A DNA stretch of 64,000 nt from Liriodendron chinense (lineage: Eukaryota; Streptophyta; Magnoliopsida; Magnoliales; Magnoliaceae), in the NCBI GenBank assembly GCA_003013855.2, contig ML058528.1, positions 124,001 through 188,000 on the forward strand, given 5' to 3'. This document shows positions 32,404 through 45,569 of this stretch, piece after piece. The notes beneath the pieces were generated by a model. That model was not told where the DNA came from. It searched no databases and saw nothing but the letters and a program-made list of their open reading frames with translations. A program made the translations under genes and the position numbers. The first letter of the stretch is position 1, and each line of letters opens with the position of its first letter.

Positions 32404-35191
32404 TGTAACGACCAGAGATTTTCGACTCTCGTGTATGACACGACGGCCGAATTCCCAAGTAAATCATGGACTAATTGATTTGTTAAATAATGAAATATAG
32501 CATTCAAGCACAATGACGGAAACAAATGTTCATCTTATTCTATCAAACTTACTACTTCATCATCAATGTTTAAATAAGAGAACCAACCAATATCCATACT
32601 GATTAATTAAAATACAAAATCATGTCTTCTCTTGAAAACTAATTACAATTCCATAAATGTATCAACTACTCAAAAGAAATATTTAATAAATGATAACATC
32701 AACTAAGTTTCTCTAACATCGTCATCCGCCATGTGATCGTACAAACCATCGAACGTTTTTCCTTAAAAATCAGGTTCAATACCTGGATCTTCACCTGCAT
32801 CATCTAAATTGTGTTTGGGATAGCGTTAAACGCTATCATAGTGAGGAATATTTCCTCCAAGACAATCAAGAATAATAATAACGGTACAGAATAAACGCAA
32901 GCAGTATATTATCATTTAATCAAATCAAAACAACCAACTAAAAATTTTTGTTAATGCGATGCATGGAATGCATGCTCTGGCTAAGGCACCCTGGCTAGAA
33001 TCACAATCCATGAAGTGGGAGACTCCCTGTTACGACTTCATGCTAGCCACTAGTCACCAGAGGTTCCTGGGACGCACAAGCCCATAGTTTTGCCCGACCA
33101 CGTGAGAAACGGGACGCTCATAGCCCAAATCTACACGTGACAGTATACGGGAGAAGTAGGACACTCTAGCCTATTCTCAATTCCGTACACCCACAAGGAG
33201 CCAAGTGAATGCATGACTTTAATTTCACCTTTATTTAAGTGTTTTCGCATATAACCAATTTAAATAAAACTCAATGGTCACTATGAGGAGTCACAAGTAA
33301 CCCAGCATAGGCCGACAGCACGGGATTAGTGTCCATAGCACTAACCCCGACTCATGAGAATTTGTATACCATTAGTGTCCACTCATTGTCCCATTTTATG
33401 ATTTCATCATGTCCCAAAAAGCCAATGTTGTACATCATGACCAAATTCATTAAAATACTCATGTAATGCAAATGAATCCAATCAAGCATCATGTAAATGT
33501 AAGGATCCATTGACAAACAATCACTTCATTCTCTCACTTAAGTCAAGAGATATTCTTCCATCATGGACACCTCTCATGGGTTCCATCTCTCTACATCGAA
33601 TAATTTTATCAACTTAGGGACAAAGAGTATACAGTAATGGGATGTCTATATGATGATCTTATATACATATTTCATATATATCACAATATGAAAACCAATG
33701 CTACTTGTAATACATGGACTAAGAAAATAAGGGCATAGATTTAAAAAAATAACACAAATACACATGCTTCTTAGTAAAAAAATCTAAACAAGGAATCACA
33801 TCACCATACAATGATATTCATTACAAATCCTACATTAAACTTCATGTTATATGGATCAGAAATTCAAAACAAAATAACTTCACATGCCACAAAAGAAACT
33901 TATGATAATCGTAATATTATTAATGAAAGGCTTGAAGGAAAATCCTCACCTTAGGATGAACTTGGAAGAAGAGGGTTGTAGAAGATCCTAGCCGCTGGAA
34001 AAATATGAGAAAGAACTCTCTTCTCTCTCTCTCTCTCTCTCTCTCTAGGGCATGGAGGCTAGGGTTAGGAGAAGGATTTGGAAGTGCGTAGTAGAAATAT
34101 GGAGAGGGATGTGCACACGAGGTCTTGTGTAACAACTTCTTGAGGTGGGTTTCTCAAATCTCAATATTCAGATTATCTATGATCAATTCCAATCCGTTCA
34201 TCTTATCAAGCTCGAAGAGTAGAGTCAGAATACGTAAATTTCTTGATGATCCACATTCTAGATTGGCCGATCCTTGAAAATGGCCTAACGGGTGCCAAAA
34301 TGGGCTTGATCTCAATTAACGGTCTACGCTTGATGATCAGGGCCCAAATTTTGAAAAATATATGGTCATGATAGGCAAATAATTGTACAAAGTTTAGTGG
34401 TTGATTGATGGTGAGAAATGCCTAGATCTAAAATTTCAACTTTTGGCGGAAAAGAAATGGGCTGGCTTTGTGGTTCAACGATGTAGGATTATAGATCGGG
34501 GTCCAAATTTTGTGTAAACTCGTAGTCATATGAGTATAATAAGTGGTCCAAATTTGAGAAGCGATTGATGGTGAGAAATGGATAAATTGAAAGGTTCAGA
34601 TTTAAAAAGAGTTGGTAACTCGTTAATTTTTAGAACGGGATAACTTCGCGCATAAGAAAGAGGCTTATCAAGGTGGGGCACTCAAATCACACTATTGGTC
34701 CATGATAAAGACGATCCAAGTCATTCATATGAAGAAAAATATTCGACTACGACTAACCATCCACTTTCCTCACTTAATGGACATGAAAATCAAAGATTAA
34801 GGCGCTGATTTGACAATTGGACTACTTCTGCTATGATTTAAGGGCTGAAAATTGACGTGTAAGGTTAATATGTGCCCAAAAGCTTAAATCCAGAGTTTTA
34901 CATAAAAGTGATCGTCAGAAACTATAATACTTAAAAATGGCATCTTAACTTGAGCTTAACTAATGGCATTTTCGTAATTATCTTAAAAGTACGTGATTTT
35001 TAAAATCTGATCTTTCTACGATGTTTATGGGATCATTCTAAGCAACTTTTGTAAAGGGTCCCCTATTGGATCTCCTACGGATATCCCGCTATTCACAAAT
35101 CAATGATAAATGTATGATAATTAATAAAAGATAAATTAAAAATGAATTTTCAAAAATTTTCAAATAAATCTCAAAAATCTGGGGCGTTACA
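32404..35191 (-). repeat. LARD LTR (low-coordinate copy)
   Basis: 2788 bp; compared with the partner it has extra bases near 32425-32445 and 33364-33386. It contains a CT microsatellite at about 34020-34047. Confidence 0.93.
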
Positions 35192-37138
35192 AACCACCCC
35201 CCTTAAAAACAAACTTCGTCCCCGAAGTTTCCTAAGCATCGTTGATAAAAGATTAAGGGCAATCTCACTTCATGACTTCTCGCTAAACTTTCTGAACTGT
35301 TCCGGGTCAGACGCGATCACAATCCACCCCCCTTAAAAATAAATCCGTACTTGACATCAATTTTTACAAGCTCCCCCAAATTTCTTTCCTATCATGCTTC
35401 CACTGCGCACTCTGATTCCTAGATGGTTCTGAATATATTGATTGGTCTCTCAAATCATTCAATCATCTAGCGCCCTAATATTTCTCAGGTTCGGGTAGGT
35501 GCTCTTATAGTCAAGGATCTAAGACGATTAGGGTTAAATAATTATCAAGGATGTTTGATCGCTAATGAAGAGTTTAAAAGATAGATCTGGGTTTGATTAG
35601 GTTGGCATGATCGGATGGTCACTTGAATGAGTGGATAAACAAGCGGATAACAAAGTGAATGAGATATCATCGACAGTTCTTTAATAGCTGAAAGTGCGAC
35701 AGAAAGATGAATTTAGGGATACCGTATTCTAACTCTTTATAGGGTCTAAGTGTCTAAGCTTCTACGTCCTAGGGTCGTCTATACATCTATCTTATTTTAG
35801 TCATCCAAAGAAAACAATCACACATATTCCAAGAGAATGCACAAAAGTCGTCCAGTTAGAACAATGATGCGATTTGTATTGTGTCGACATCACGGGTGAA
35901 TAGTTTAAGTCGATTTGAATCCGATACTTAGATCTTCTACTCACATTTGAGCATTGAGTTCATTAGTATCTATTCGAAATTCCGAGTGTCGACCCTTGGG
36001 ATTTGAACGAGGATTCAATCCTTTACACAATATATTAGGTACGGTTCTACCCTCCCGTGCGGCCGATTTAGTTTAACATTGTAGGGACTTTCATGTATTC
36101 TCCAACAAAAAAAATCAACGAAGATCACGTAAATTAAAATCCAACAATACAAAACATTAAAACTTTACGAGATCCTATTTACTTTCATTGTTAGACATGG
36201 TCGAAGATCTATGTGAGGGATTGGTAAATGGCATTTTATGGTTACGATAATCTACTTTAAGTAAGAGGGTTGGGCCGCCTAAAATTCATAGGGATGTATG
36301 AGCATACACTAGGGAATACTTCTAAGAGTGCCATCTTACGATAACTAAGCCTAAACAAGGGGTTCAGAGGTTTTCAAAGCTAAGGAACTAGGATAGTGTC
36401 GAATCTGGAACACAGGACTTATAAGTACTCTTAGAATTTTATCTCTCAAACCGAACGTGCTTTTTGCCTGAAATTTGGAGGGTAATCTGAATGTTAGGTG
36501 AAGAATCACCCAAATTTTTCTTAGAATGAAATTCCTATGATAAGATATGATTTTGACCTCTAAAAGTCTGAAAAATGTAACAGTCTAGCAATTTCCAGCA
36601 CAAGATTTTCTCTACTAACAGAATTTTCACGATTTATCTAAATGTCGGATTGATCTGAAATTTTATAAAAGTGTTGGGTAATGAGTTAGAAATATGTATA
36701 AAAATTTTCAAAAATTTATCAATTCCGAAAATATAATTCTTAGTGGTGATATTGCCAAAGGGTTAGGAAATTTGTCCTAACAAAAATAATTCAAAATAAA
36801 ATAGTTATCCTTAAAATTTGAGGGAGATAAATCCCATGACTCAGCGTAACGCTGATCTAAATATGAGAAAATGATGAGAGCTCCAAAACTTCTAGAAAAA
36901 GTGAGAATCCACATCCCAAAAATCCTAAAATTTCATATTTTTACGTTCATCGGCTATCCTAATGATTTTAAGGGGTCTATGTTTGAGTCTCTAGATTCAT
37001 AACATCTCATGCATCTAATGGGGGATGAACCTAAGTGTTTTTGTTTCTATTTCATGGGAACCTAAGTCCTAAGGGATATTTATTATGATAAGGGTCGGGA
37101 TTCTCACCCAGAGGTCCCAATTGTGCTCTGATACCAAC
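35192..37138 (-). other. LARD internal region, non-coding
   Basis: No ORF with gag or pol similarity on either strand. A polypurine tract (minus strand AAGGGGGGTGG) sits at the LTR edge. A second near-copy lies about 130 bases further in, at 35322-35340. Confidence 0.8.
37125..37136 (-). other. Primer-binding site of the LARD
   Basis: TGGTATCAGAGC on the minus strand, two bases from the LTR, matches the 3' end complement of plant initiator methionine tRNA. Confidence 0.85.
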
Positions 37139-39903
37139 TGTAACGACCTGAGATTTTTGAACGGCCGAATTCCCAAGTAAATCATGGACTAATTGATTTG
37201 CTAAATAATGAAATATAGCATTTAAGCACAATAGCGGAAACAAATGTTCATCTTATTCTATCAAACTTACTACTTCATCATCAATGTTTAAATAAGAGAA
37301 CCAACCAATATCCATACTGATTAATTAAAATACAAAATCATGTCTTCTCTTGAAAACTAATTACAATTCCATAAATGTATCAACTACTCAAAAGAAATAT
37401 TTAATAAATGATAACATCAACTAAGTTTCTCTAACATCGTCATCCGCCATGTGATCGTACAAACCATCGAACGTTTTTCCTTAAAAATCAGGTTCAATAC
37501 CTGGATCTTCACCTGCATCATCTAAATTGTGTTTGGGATAGCGTTAAACGCTATCATAGTGAGGAATATTTCCTCCAAGACAATCAAGAATAATAATAAC
37601 GGTACAGAATAAACGCAAGCAGTATATTATCATTTAATCAAATCAAAACAACCAACTAAAAATTTTTGTTAATGCGATGCATGGAATGCATGCTCTAGCT
37701 AAGGCACCCTGGCTAGAATCACAATCCATGAAGTGGGAGACTCCCTGTTACGACTTCATGCTAGCCACTAGTCACCAGAGGTTCCTGGGACGCACAAGCC
37801 CATAGTTTTGCCCGACCACGTGAGAAACGGGACGCTCATAGCCCAAATCTACACGTGACAGTATACGGGAGAAGTAGGACGCTCTAGCCTATTCTCAATT
37901 CCATACACCCACATGGAGCCAAGTGAATGCATGACTTTAGTTTCACCTTTATTTAAGTGTTTTCGCATATAACCAATTTAAATAAAACTCAATGGTCACT
38001 ATGGGGAGTCACAAGTAACCCAGCATAGGCTGACAGCACGGGATTAGTGTCCATAGCACCAACCCCGACTCATGAGAATTTGTATACCATGTTTTATGAT
38101 TTCATCATGTCCCAAAAAGCCAATGTTGTACATCATGACCAAATTCATTAAAATACTCATGTAATGCAAATGAATCCAATCAAGCATCATGTAAATGTAA
38201 GGATCCATTGACAAACAATCACTTCATTCTCTCACTTAAGTCAAGAGATATTCTTCCATCATGGACACCTCTCACGGGTTCCATCTCTCTACATCGAATA
38301 ATTTTATCAACTTAGGGACAAAGAGTATACAGTAATGGGATGTCTATATGATGATCTTATATACATATTTCATATATATCACAATATGAAAACCAATGCT
38401 ACTTGTAATACATGGACTAAGAAAATAAGGGCATAGATTTCAAAAAAATAACACAAATACACATGCTTCTTAGTAAAAAAAATCTAAACAAGGAATCACA
38501 TCACCATACAATGATATTCATTACAAATCCTACATTAAACTTCATGTTATATGGATCAGAAATTCAAAACAAAATAACTTCACATGCCACAAAAGAAACT
38601 TATGATAATCGTAATATTATTAATGAAAGGCTTGAAGGAAAATCCTCACCTTAGGATGGACTTAGAAGAAGAGGGTTGTAAAAGATCCTAGCCGCTGGAA
38701 AAATATGAGAAAGAACTCTCTTCTCTTCTCTCTCTCTCTCCCTCTCTCTCTCTCTCTAGGGTATGGAGGCTAGGGTTAGGAGAAGGATTTGGAAGTGCGT
38801 AGTAGAAATATGGAGAGGGATGTGCACACGAGGTCTTGTGTAACAACTTCTTGAGGTGGGTTTCTCAAATCTCAATATTCGGATGATCTATGATCAATTC
38901 CAATTCATTCATCTTATCAAGCTCGAAGAGTAGAGTCAGAATACATAAATTTCTTGATGATCCACATTCTAGATTGGCCGATCTTTGAAAATGGCCTAAC
39001 GGGTGCTAAAATGGGCTTGATCTCAATTAACGGTCTACGCTTGATGATCAGGGCCCAAATTTTGGAAAAATATATGGTCATGATAGGCAAATAATTGTAC
39101 AAAGTTTAGTAGTTGATTGATGGTAAGAAATGCCTAGATCTGAAATTTCAACTTTTGGCGGAAAAGGAATGGGCTGGCTTTGTGGTTCAACGATGTAGGA
39201 TTATAGATCGGGGTCCAAATTTTGTGTAAACTCGTAGTCATATGAGTATAATAAGTGGTCCAAATTTGAGAAGCGATTGATGGTGAGAGATGGGTAAATT
39301 GAAAGGTTTAGATTTAAAAAGAGTTAGTAACTCGTTAATTTTTAGAACGGGATAACTTCGCGCATAAGAAAGAGGCTTATCAAGGTGGGGCACTTAAATC
39401 ACACTATTGGTCCATGATAAAGACGATCCAAGTCATTCATATGAAGAAAAATATTCGACTACGACTAACCATCCACTTTCCTCACTTAATGGACATGAAA
39501 ATCAAAGATTAAGGGGCTGATTTGACAATTGGACCACTTCTGCTATGATTTAAAGGCTGAAAATTGACGTGTATGGTTAATATGTGCCCAAAAGCTTAAA
39601 TCCAGAGTTTTACGTAAAAGTGATCGTCAGAAACTATAATACTTAAAAATAGCATCTTAACTTGAGCTTAACTAATGGCATTTTCGTAATTATCTTAAAA
39701 GTACGTGATTTTTAAAATCTGATCTTTCTACAATGTTTATGGAATCATTCTAAGCAACTTTTGTAAAGGGTCCCCTATTGGATCTCCTACGGATGTCTCG
39801 TTATTCATAAATCAACGATAAATGTACGATAATTAATAAAAGATAAATTAAAAATGAATTTTCAAAAATTTTCAAATAAATCTCGAAAATCTGGGGCATT
39901 ACA
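37139..39903 (-). repeat. LARD LTR (high-coordinate copy, functional 5' LTR)
   Basis: 2765 bp, about 98% like 32404-35191 by eye. CT-rich microsatellite at about 38721-38757. Confidence 0.93.
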
Positions 39904-41083
39904 TGAACCATTCAAAATCAAGAGAATGGGAGAGTTCGACACGACCCAACACATCTTCGATCGATATCTAGTGTTAAATCCAACATATGTCGAGAATTAG
40001 GTGATCTACTTCAGATCCCCACAGTAGGCGATTGCGATTAAGTGCAGATGCTCCCTTGATCAAATCAGAAGAGTCCTATAGGGGAGCATCTGTGTTGGGA
40101 ATAGAAATCTAAGAGCTAGCTGCCGCCAGCATTTTGGAAACCTTTTTGGTTAGGAGCTTTCGAGATTGTTAAGAAGAAGGTTGTGTATTCGAAAAGTCCG
40201 CACAATGAATCTCGAAGAACTCGAAAGTTGAGGAGGGTCTTCCACCGCCTCGAGAAAGCTATATAAAGAACATCCAAAGAAAAGCTTGAGGCCCCATGCC
40301 ACACATACCTATTTATATGTCTAATTTACTCTCATGCCTATTTTACATTTCCTAGCCTAGTTCACTACTGTTCATCAGCTTATGCTATAGTTCATTTATC
40401 TTAGGAGTAGATTAAATATCTGCAACCTTAAGTTGACAGATCTCTATGTCCATCTAAGATCTGATTCAATTGTTCATACCTCGATCATATCCCGCTAACT
40501 ACCAGCCTCAATTGCCTGTTCCGATAGGCGCATTAGGTATTTATCTTTGTTTTCTTTTCACTTTAATATTAAGACTGCAAAGCATGATGGTTGTAACAAA
40601 GTCGGTATATTAATAATGATCGATCGTGTTTATGCTAGTCTTTACTATGTTGTGTGTGAATCTTTTATTTTGATTGAGGAATACCATGTTAAAGCACTGG
40701 TCAAATAAAAAGTCCTTAAACCAACTGATTCCGTAATTGCCAGTACAAGGAAAAAAGAACTCATTTGTGGGGGTTAACCCCTTCCCTTGGTTAAATCGCT
40801 TGAGTACAGCGCACACTTCTAAATCAGTCGGTGATTGAGAGGAATCTGGGTTTTGATTCAATCTCCAATTTGTCTGTCTCGACACAAGGGTACTGACCAA
40901 TTCAGCCAATACCTTTGAGTTGAGTAGTCTCTAGCACGCTTGCGCGATCATACACGCACATGTACTTCCAATTCGGGCCATTGATCACACAAGTGGCTTT
41001 GATTGGCTGAGTTGAGAGCAACACCTCTATTCTGGGACACCTGGTGGGACCTAGTGGTGTGAGTATTTCACAATTAAGACGAG

Positions 41084-41424
41084 ATGCCACCAAAATCTAA
41101 AAAGACTAGCTTCGCGGCTGATGTTGCAGAGGAATAGCAAGACTTGACTAAGCATTATGTGTTCGTGGTCAATTTTGACGTAAGAACATCCTCCCAGCAC
41201 ACCTCTTGTGACTTTGCTACATTTTTCAAACAAATGACGAAGTGTATGCAACAAATCGCTAGGGATGCTGAGACACTAGCAAAAAGAAGTGAAAGAAACA
41301 CTGGGAGTCACCTTTGAATACTCAAAATGCTTGAAAGACGTTCTCCTATTCTCCATCCCAATGAACATGAGGTAAAACCACCAGCTGAGCTCTCAAATAG
41401 AGCCAGTCAAAATGAGCCACAAAG
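41084..41424 (+). pseudogene. Gag-like ORF of copy B
   Basis: Same start as in copy A (MPPKSKKTSFAADVAEE), closed by TAG at 41135-41137 and shifted further on. It keeps TGG where copy A has the terminal TAG. Confidence 0.45.
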
Positions 41425-41896
41425 TTGGCCCCCTCCTTGGTGGTAGAAGAAGAGCAAAAAAACTACGACCTTAACCAACCAGAGAGACTAGCCCAGCTGA
41501 GTTATAATGTTTCTGGGAGTCACATCCTGGTCAGATTAAGTAACCTTGTTGGCCAAATGGTCAAGGTGTCATTATTGCATGGCCCTACAATTGACCAACC
41601 TTGTGGGTAACCTCAGTACAGATCATTCTATTTATTTATTGCAATCATGTATGCTAAAACAAATAGATTATGTAAGGTTTCTTTCCACAAATTTCCTTTC
41701 CATAGTTTTCCTAAAATGTGATGTTTTCCATTCCTCATTTACTTTTTGGTTCCACCAATTCAAATAAGTTCTAAGTGAAGGAAATCCAAAAAATTGCGAA
41801 CTATTTTTCTTATGGCTCAAGCCTAAGATGGCCTTGTGTAAACCTAGTGACTAAATAGAATTTTCATGGCATTTTATTTATTTATTTATTTTTTAG

Positions 41897-41995
41897 GAGG
41901 AAAAGAAGAAAGAAGATCCCTTGACATTGGAAGAGGCCATAGATGATTCAGAGAACTTGACCGATTTCTTTTTGGACTTTGATGAAGACCAATAA
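41897..41995 (+). CDS. Conserved acidic exon of copy B
   Basis: Preceded by a T-rich tract and AG. The 32 codons match copy A 2141-2239 in frame with few replacements (EEKKKEDPLTLEEAIDD...), and the stop is conserved. Confidence 0.4.
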   Translation, partial: EEKKKEDPLTLEEAIDDSENLTDFFLDFDEDQ

Positions 41996-42980
41996 ACAGT
42001 GTTGTCTCTAGATTTTGGACAACGATCGAGATTAGTCAATCTCCACCGTTGGAGGAGTTATTGCCTCTGATCCCTTGGAATGAATGGGTTGGATCTGACT
42101 TGAAGGTCAGCTGGATCTTGCAAATGTCAGTTCAGGGAATTAAAAGAATAGAGGCAAGTTGCTTGGGGAGCTTGTGCGTACTTGGCTCGCAGGAGTGTCT
42201 CCTATTTATAAGATAGTCGGAGAGTTTTGGAGAGTAACAGACGTGGGTGTTATGCTCGTAGTGGCCAGCATGATTCCCGATGACGTGGATCACGTCTCTA
42301 ATGGTTGGGAATGTGCTCGGGTTATTTAGGCTTATCCCTAAATTGTTGCGCGCTTTTATGGCAGTCGTGGGCCAGGTTGGCCTAGGGGCAGAGCTCATTG
42401 GCTGAGCTTTCTGACTTAGAAATATTTTAGATTCGATTCGTTGGTCGTAGCTGAGATGTGATGACTAAATTGTGGACCTGGTAGTTCGAGGCCTGAGGAC
42501 CGAGTGTATCGCTTGGTGGCCGAGTTTAGTAGAACGATCAGCTTGAGTCATTTTATGTATCTAAAATGACCTTTGCATAAACACCAAACTGTCGAAGTCA
42601 TCGTCGTCGTTCTCATCCTCCTTCCTTAGGAAGGTCGGCCACTTGATGTCTGAGGTCAATGTCTCCTTAGTCGCGGATACCTTTATGAACTAAGGACTTA
42701 TACTTGGGCCCGTGGGTTGGTGGCCGGGCTTACTCGCGCTCAACCCAACTTGGAATATCCCCACAAAGTTGTCCCCTACTCTCGAGGCCGAGCTGACAAG
42801 GGGTTGAGAGTGATGTATTTGGGACAAGCTGGCCTGTTGGCAGAGCAAGAATCTTGAAAATTTAAATTATAGGTTCAGTCCTACCCCCCAAGGAATGAAA
42901 TTCGCAGTATTAATTGTAGGATCCAAGAAATGATTGGTTGAGCACAGTTCTCGAAGCGTTACCATCATTGTTGTACAACG

Positions 42981-44100
42981 TGAAATTACGTCGAGTAGTC
43001 TAACATGATACCCTATGTATACACGTGCGAAAGCTTAAGGAGCAACTAGAATTATGGCTAAGTCCTAGAGGGGGGGTGATTAGGACCTTTTGAAATTTTT
43101 TTCGCCTACTTAACAGTTTTAGCAAATTAAACTAAGTACGCGATTAACACTTCGGCCTCCAAGCCTAAGTGGGTCCAATCAAAAGACTAGCAAATGATAA
43201 ATGCAATAAACAACCTAGTCTAAGCAACACATGTAGACCATAGAGGATGGATCAATAAGAACTCAAGTCTACATGAGGAGTGAAAGTATATCTTGTGATT
43301 GTGGATGTGCCTATTAAGTGCCTAGCATACATTCCTAACTAAGCATTCATAATTAACCAATTAAACACAATGCATAATGAGAAATGTGTTCAAGAACAAT
43401 CATAAACACATGCATGTATAGTGGTTCGACTACTTGTCTACTCCACTCCTGGTTCAAGTACTCAACCCCTTTGAGCACACCGGCATTCATTGGGGAGTTT
43501 AAATCTGGTTCCTCCCAACCAAGGTATTTTAACTCGGATCCACCCAACTGGGGAGTTTACAGGTTCCTTCCAACCTACACATTCACACCCGTGTTGGTGG
43601 CTCCCCTTGCAGACTTTGTTTAGGCCCGATAAACGTGCCAAGGAACGGCTAACCAGTTCTCGTAGTTGTCTTTGGTGAGCTGAGGAACTTAAAAAGACAT
43701 CATCCCACTATGTTGTATGTGAAGTAGCTTTTGAAATCCTTAGACTCTTACACAAGCTAAAAATAGGACAAGAGGAAGGACTTTCAAGAATTGAAATGGA
43801 AAATACCTATCTTATATTGAATATTTCTCACTTGTTGTGTTCCAGTGAAGACCCCAGCCTACATGTATATATAACCCTCGGGGTCCGTTTTACACTTTTC
43901 CTTTCATTTAATGATTTCACCTAGCCGAACTATGATCATGTCAATTTCCATACGAATTTAAACTAGGAAGTTTCTAAGTGGCTCTCTTGAAACTTCTACC
44001 CTTAAAGGTTGAGATAGCTCCTCTCCTTGGTCATCTGGTGGATGTTAGTGGATTAGGTGGATCTCCCTATATAGTAGGCATGGGAATTGTGGTGTTTGGC
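42981..44100 (+). mobile_element. Probable LTR fragment, copia SIRE-like
   Basis: It starts TGAAATTACG, and about 85 bases in has the phrase 'aagtcctagagggggggtga'. A near-identical phrase is common near the start of SIRE/Maximus-type copia LTRs in plants (from memory). No second LTR, primer site or coding sequence follows, so it is a solo or truncated LTR. The right limit is uncertain. Confidence 0.4.
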
Positions 44101-44733
44101 CGTTTGTTTTCCTTTTAGCTTATAGGCTTCGAAAATGTTAGGGTCACATAGAAAATAAGGTGGGCCCACTATGTATGGCTCGAAGTTATTACTCCACAGA
44201 CTGTATTTGCCACCCGAGACATGCAACGAATTGGTGTTGGACCAATCCTGACCGTTCGTGGGGCCACCTTAATGTTTGCGAGAAATCCACTCACCCATCC
44301 ATCTATTTCCCCAGCTAATTTTAGTGCATGAGCCCAAAAATGTTGCAGGTCCCATGCTCAAAGTGGGCGCCATGATGGTCCCAAGATGTTTTAATGGTGC
44401 CGTTGGATCCCACTATTTTATATCCATGCTGTCCATCTATTTTTCCAGCTCATTTTAGGATCTGAACTAAAAATTAAGCATATCCAAAGCTCAAGTGGAC
44501 CATACCACAGGAAACAGTGTATATAATATACCCACCATTGAAATCTTCCTAAGACAAGAAAGTAATATTTGCAGTTAAGGAAAATACTGACTTTCCCAAG
44601 CGGTTAACAGATTCCTCCGTTAGGGATCTGCTAGTATAAGCGGTTGTGGGAGGTATATAAAATAGATAGGTGGGTTTTGAAAAATAATTTTAAAGCAGGA
44701 GAATTTGGTCATAGTCCAAAAGGCAAGTGGACA
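44101..44733. repeat. MITE-like 'gtgggcc...ccatccatctattt' sequences
   Basis: Two related half-elements lie side by side (around 44250-44370 and 44400-44560), each with 'tccatctatttt.ccagct.attttag'. They match the hairpin family seen at 31113 and 45570. No gene recognised. Confidence 0.45.
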
Positions 44734-45178
44734 TAGAGGTGGACAACCAACCGATCCGAGTCGAACATGGACCAGATCGGATTGTTCGGTTGCTTGAGTG
44801 GGTGTGTTCGAACAATGTTCGAACAAACATTCGAACAGGATAGCCCTGTTCGAACTCAATTTGGTCTAGCTCAATCATGTTCGAACATATGGATTTCGAA
44901 CAATTTTTACGAGTTCGAACAATTTTGCTTTTTTCGCTTGAAAATATTTTTTCTACTACTGAATAGTAAATATCAATTTTTTCGTTCTGTGTGTCCCACC
45001 ATGATGTATTTGTTTTATCCACTCCATCAATTCATTTGTACAGCTTATTTTAAGGCATTAAATAAGAAATGAGGCAGATACAAAACTCAAATGGACCACA
45101 CCACAAGAAACAGTGAGGAGAATGATGTCCACCATTGAAACCTTCCTTGACTCACAGTCACGTTTATTTGTCATCCAC

Positions 45179-45263
<85 letters not shown>

Positions 45264-45457
45264 ATCGAGTCGAACGAACGAGTCGCGTCGGTCAATATTT
45301 GAGTCGAGTTGAACAGGACTGTGTTTGAAATTGAATTGAATTTTTTTTCGAGCACACTAGGTGTGTTCGAACAAAGTTCGAACAATAAAACTTTCTATTC
45401 GAACAGAGTTTTACCGAGTTGATCCAAACGGTTAAACTCAGTTCATGTCCAGCTCTA
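44734..45457. mobile_element. Non-autonomous hAT-like element
   Basis: The ends are TAGAGGTGGACA and TGTCCAGCTCTA, imperfect inverted repeats of the TAG(G/A)GGTG type usual for hAT. The flanks are agtggaca and agtggacc, an 8-bp duplication with one mismatch. Inside are ten TTCGAAC motifs, a nested half-MITE and a CT/AT microsatellite at 45182-45262. No transposase. Confidence 0.75.
45182..45262. repeat. Compound (CT)n(AT)n microsatellite
   Basis: About sixteen CT units followed by about twenty AT units with one GT interruption. Confidence 0.95.
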
Positions 45458-45569
45458 AGTGGACCTGTGAAAAAGTTCATTTGTTTCTTTTACCCGATAC
45501 CTTACATGGGAACATGCTGACCGCAGAGGAGGTTTCGTGACTTACAAGTCGCACTGTTTGACAGGGACA

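Larger units (their letters stand above)
32404..39903 (-). mobile_element. LARD-like non-autonomous chromovirus derivative
   Basis: Two LTRs of about 2.77 kb start TGTAACG, end GCGTTACA or GCATTACA and are flanked by a perfect TGAAC duplication (32399-32403 and 39904-39908). Between them is only 1.95 kb without coding sequence. The primer site TGGTATCAGAGC (initiator-Met type) on the minus strand at 37125-37136 and the polypurine tract at 35192-35204 fix the direction as minus. The motif CTTCGGGGACGAAGTTT before the polypurine tract is typical of the 3' end of Del/Tekay chromoviruses, so it is probably mobilised by one. The LTRs differ by about 2% by eye plus two indels, so it is young. Confidence 0.9.
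39904..42980 (+). mobile_element. Right part of copy B (LTR end, gag-like ORF, interior), truncated
   Basis: It continues copy B after the LARD and aligns to copy A 181-3256. It ends abruptly at 42980, where an unrelated sequence starting TGAAATTACG begins. Confidence 0.7.

Noticed and set aside
32404..39903. Coding gag-pol in the LARD
   Set aside because: Internal region is only 1.95 kb and all frames lack gag, RT or integrase motifs.
45113..45385. ORFs on both strands encoding SLSLSL/YIYIYI
   Set aside because: Direct translation of the CT/AT microsatellite.
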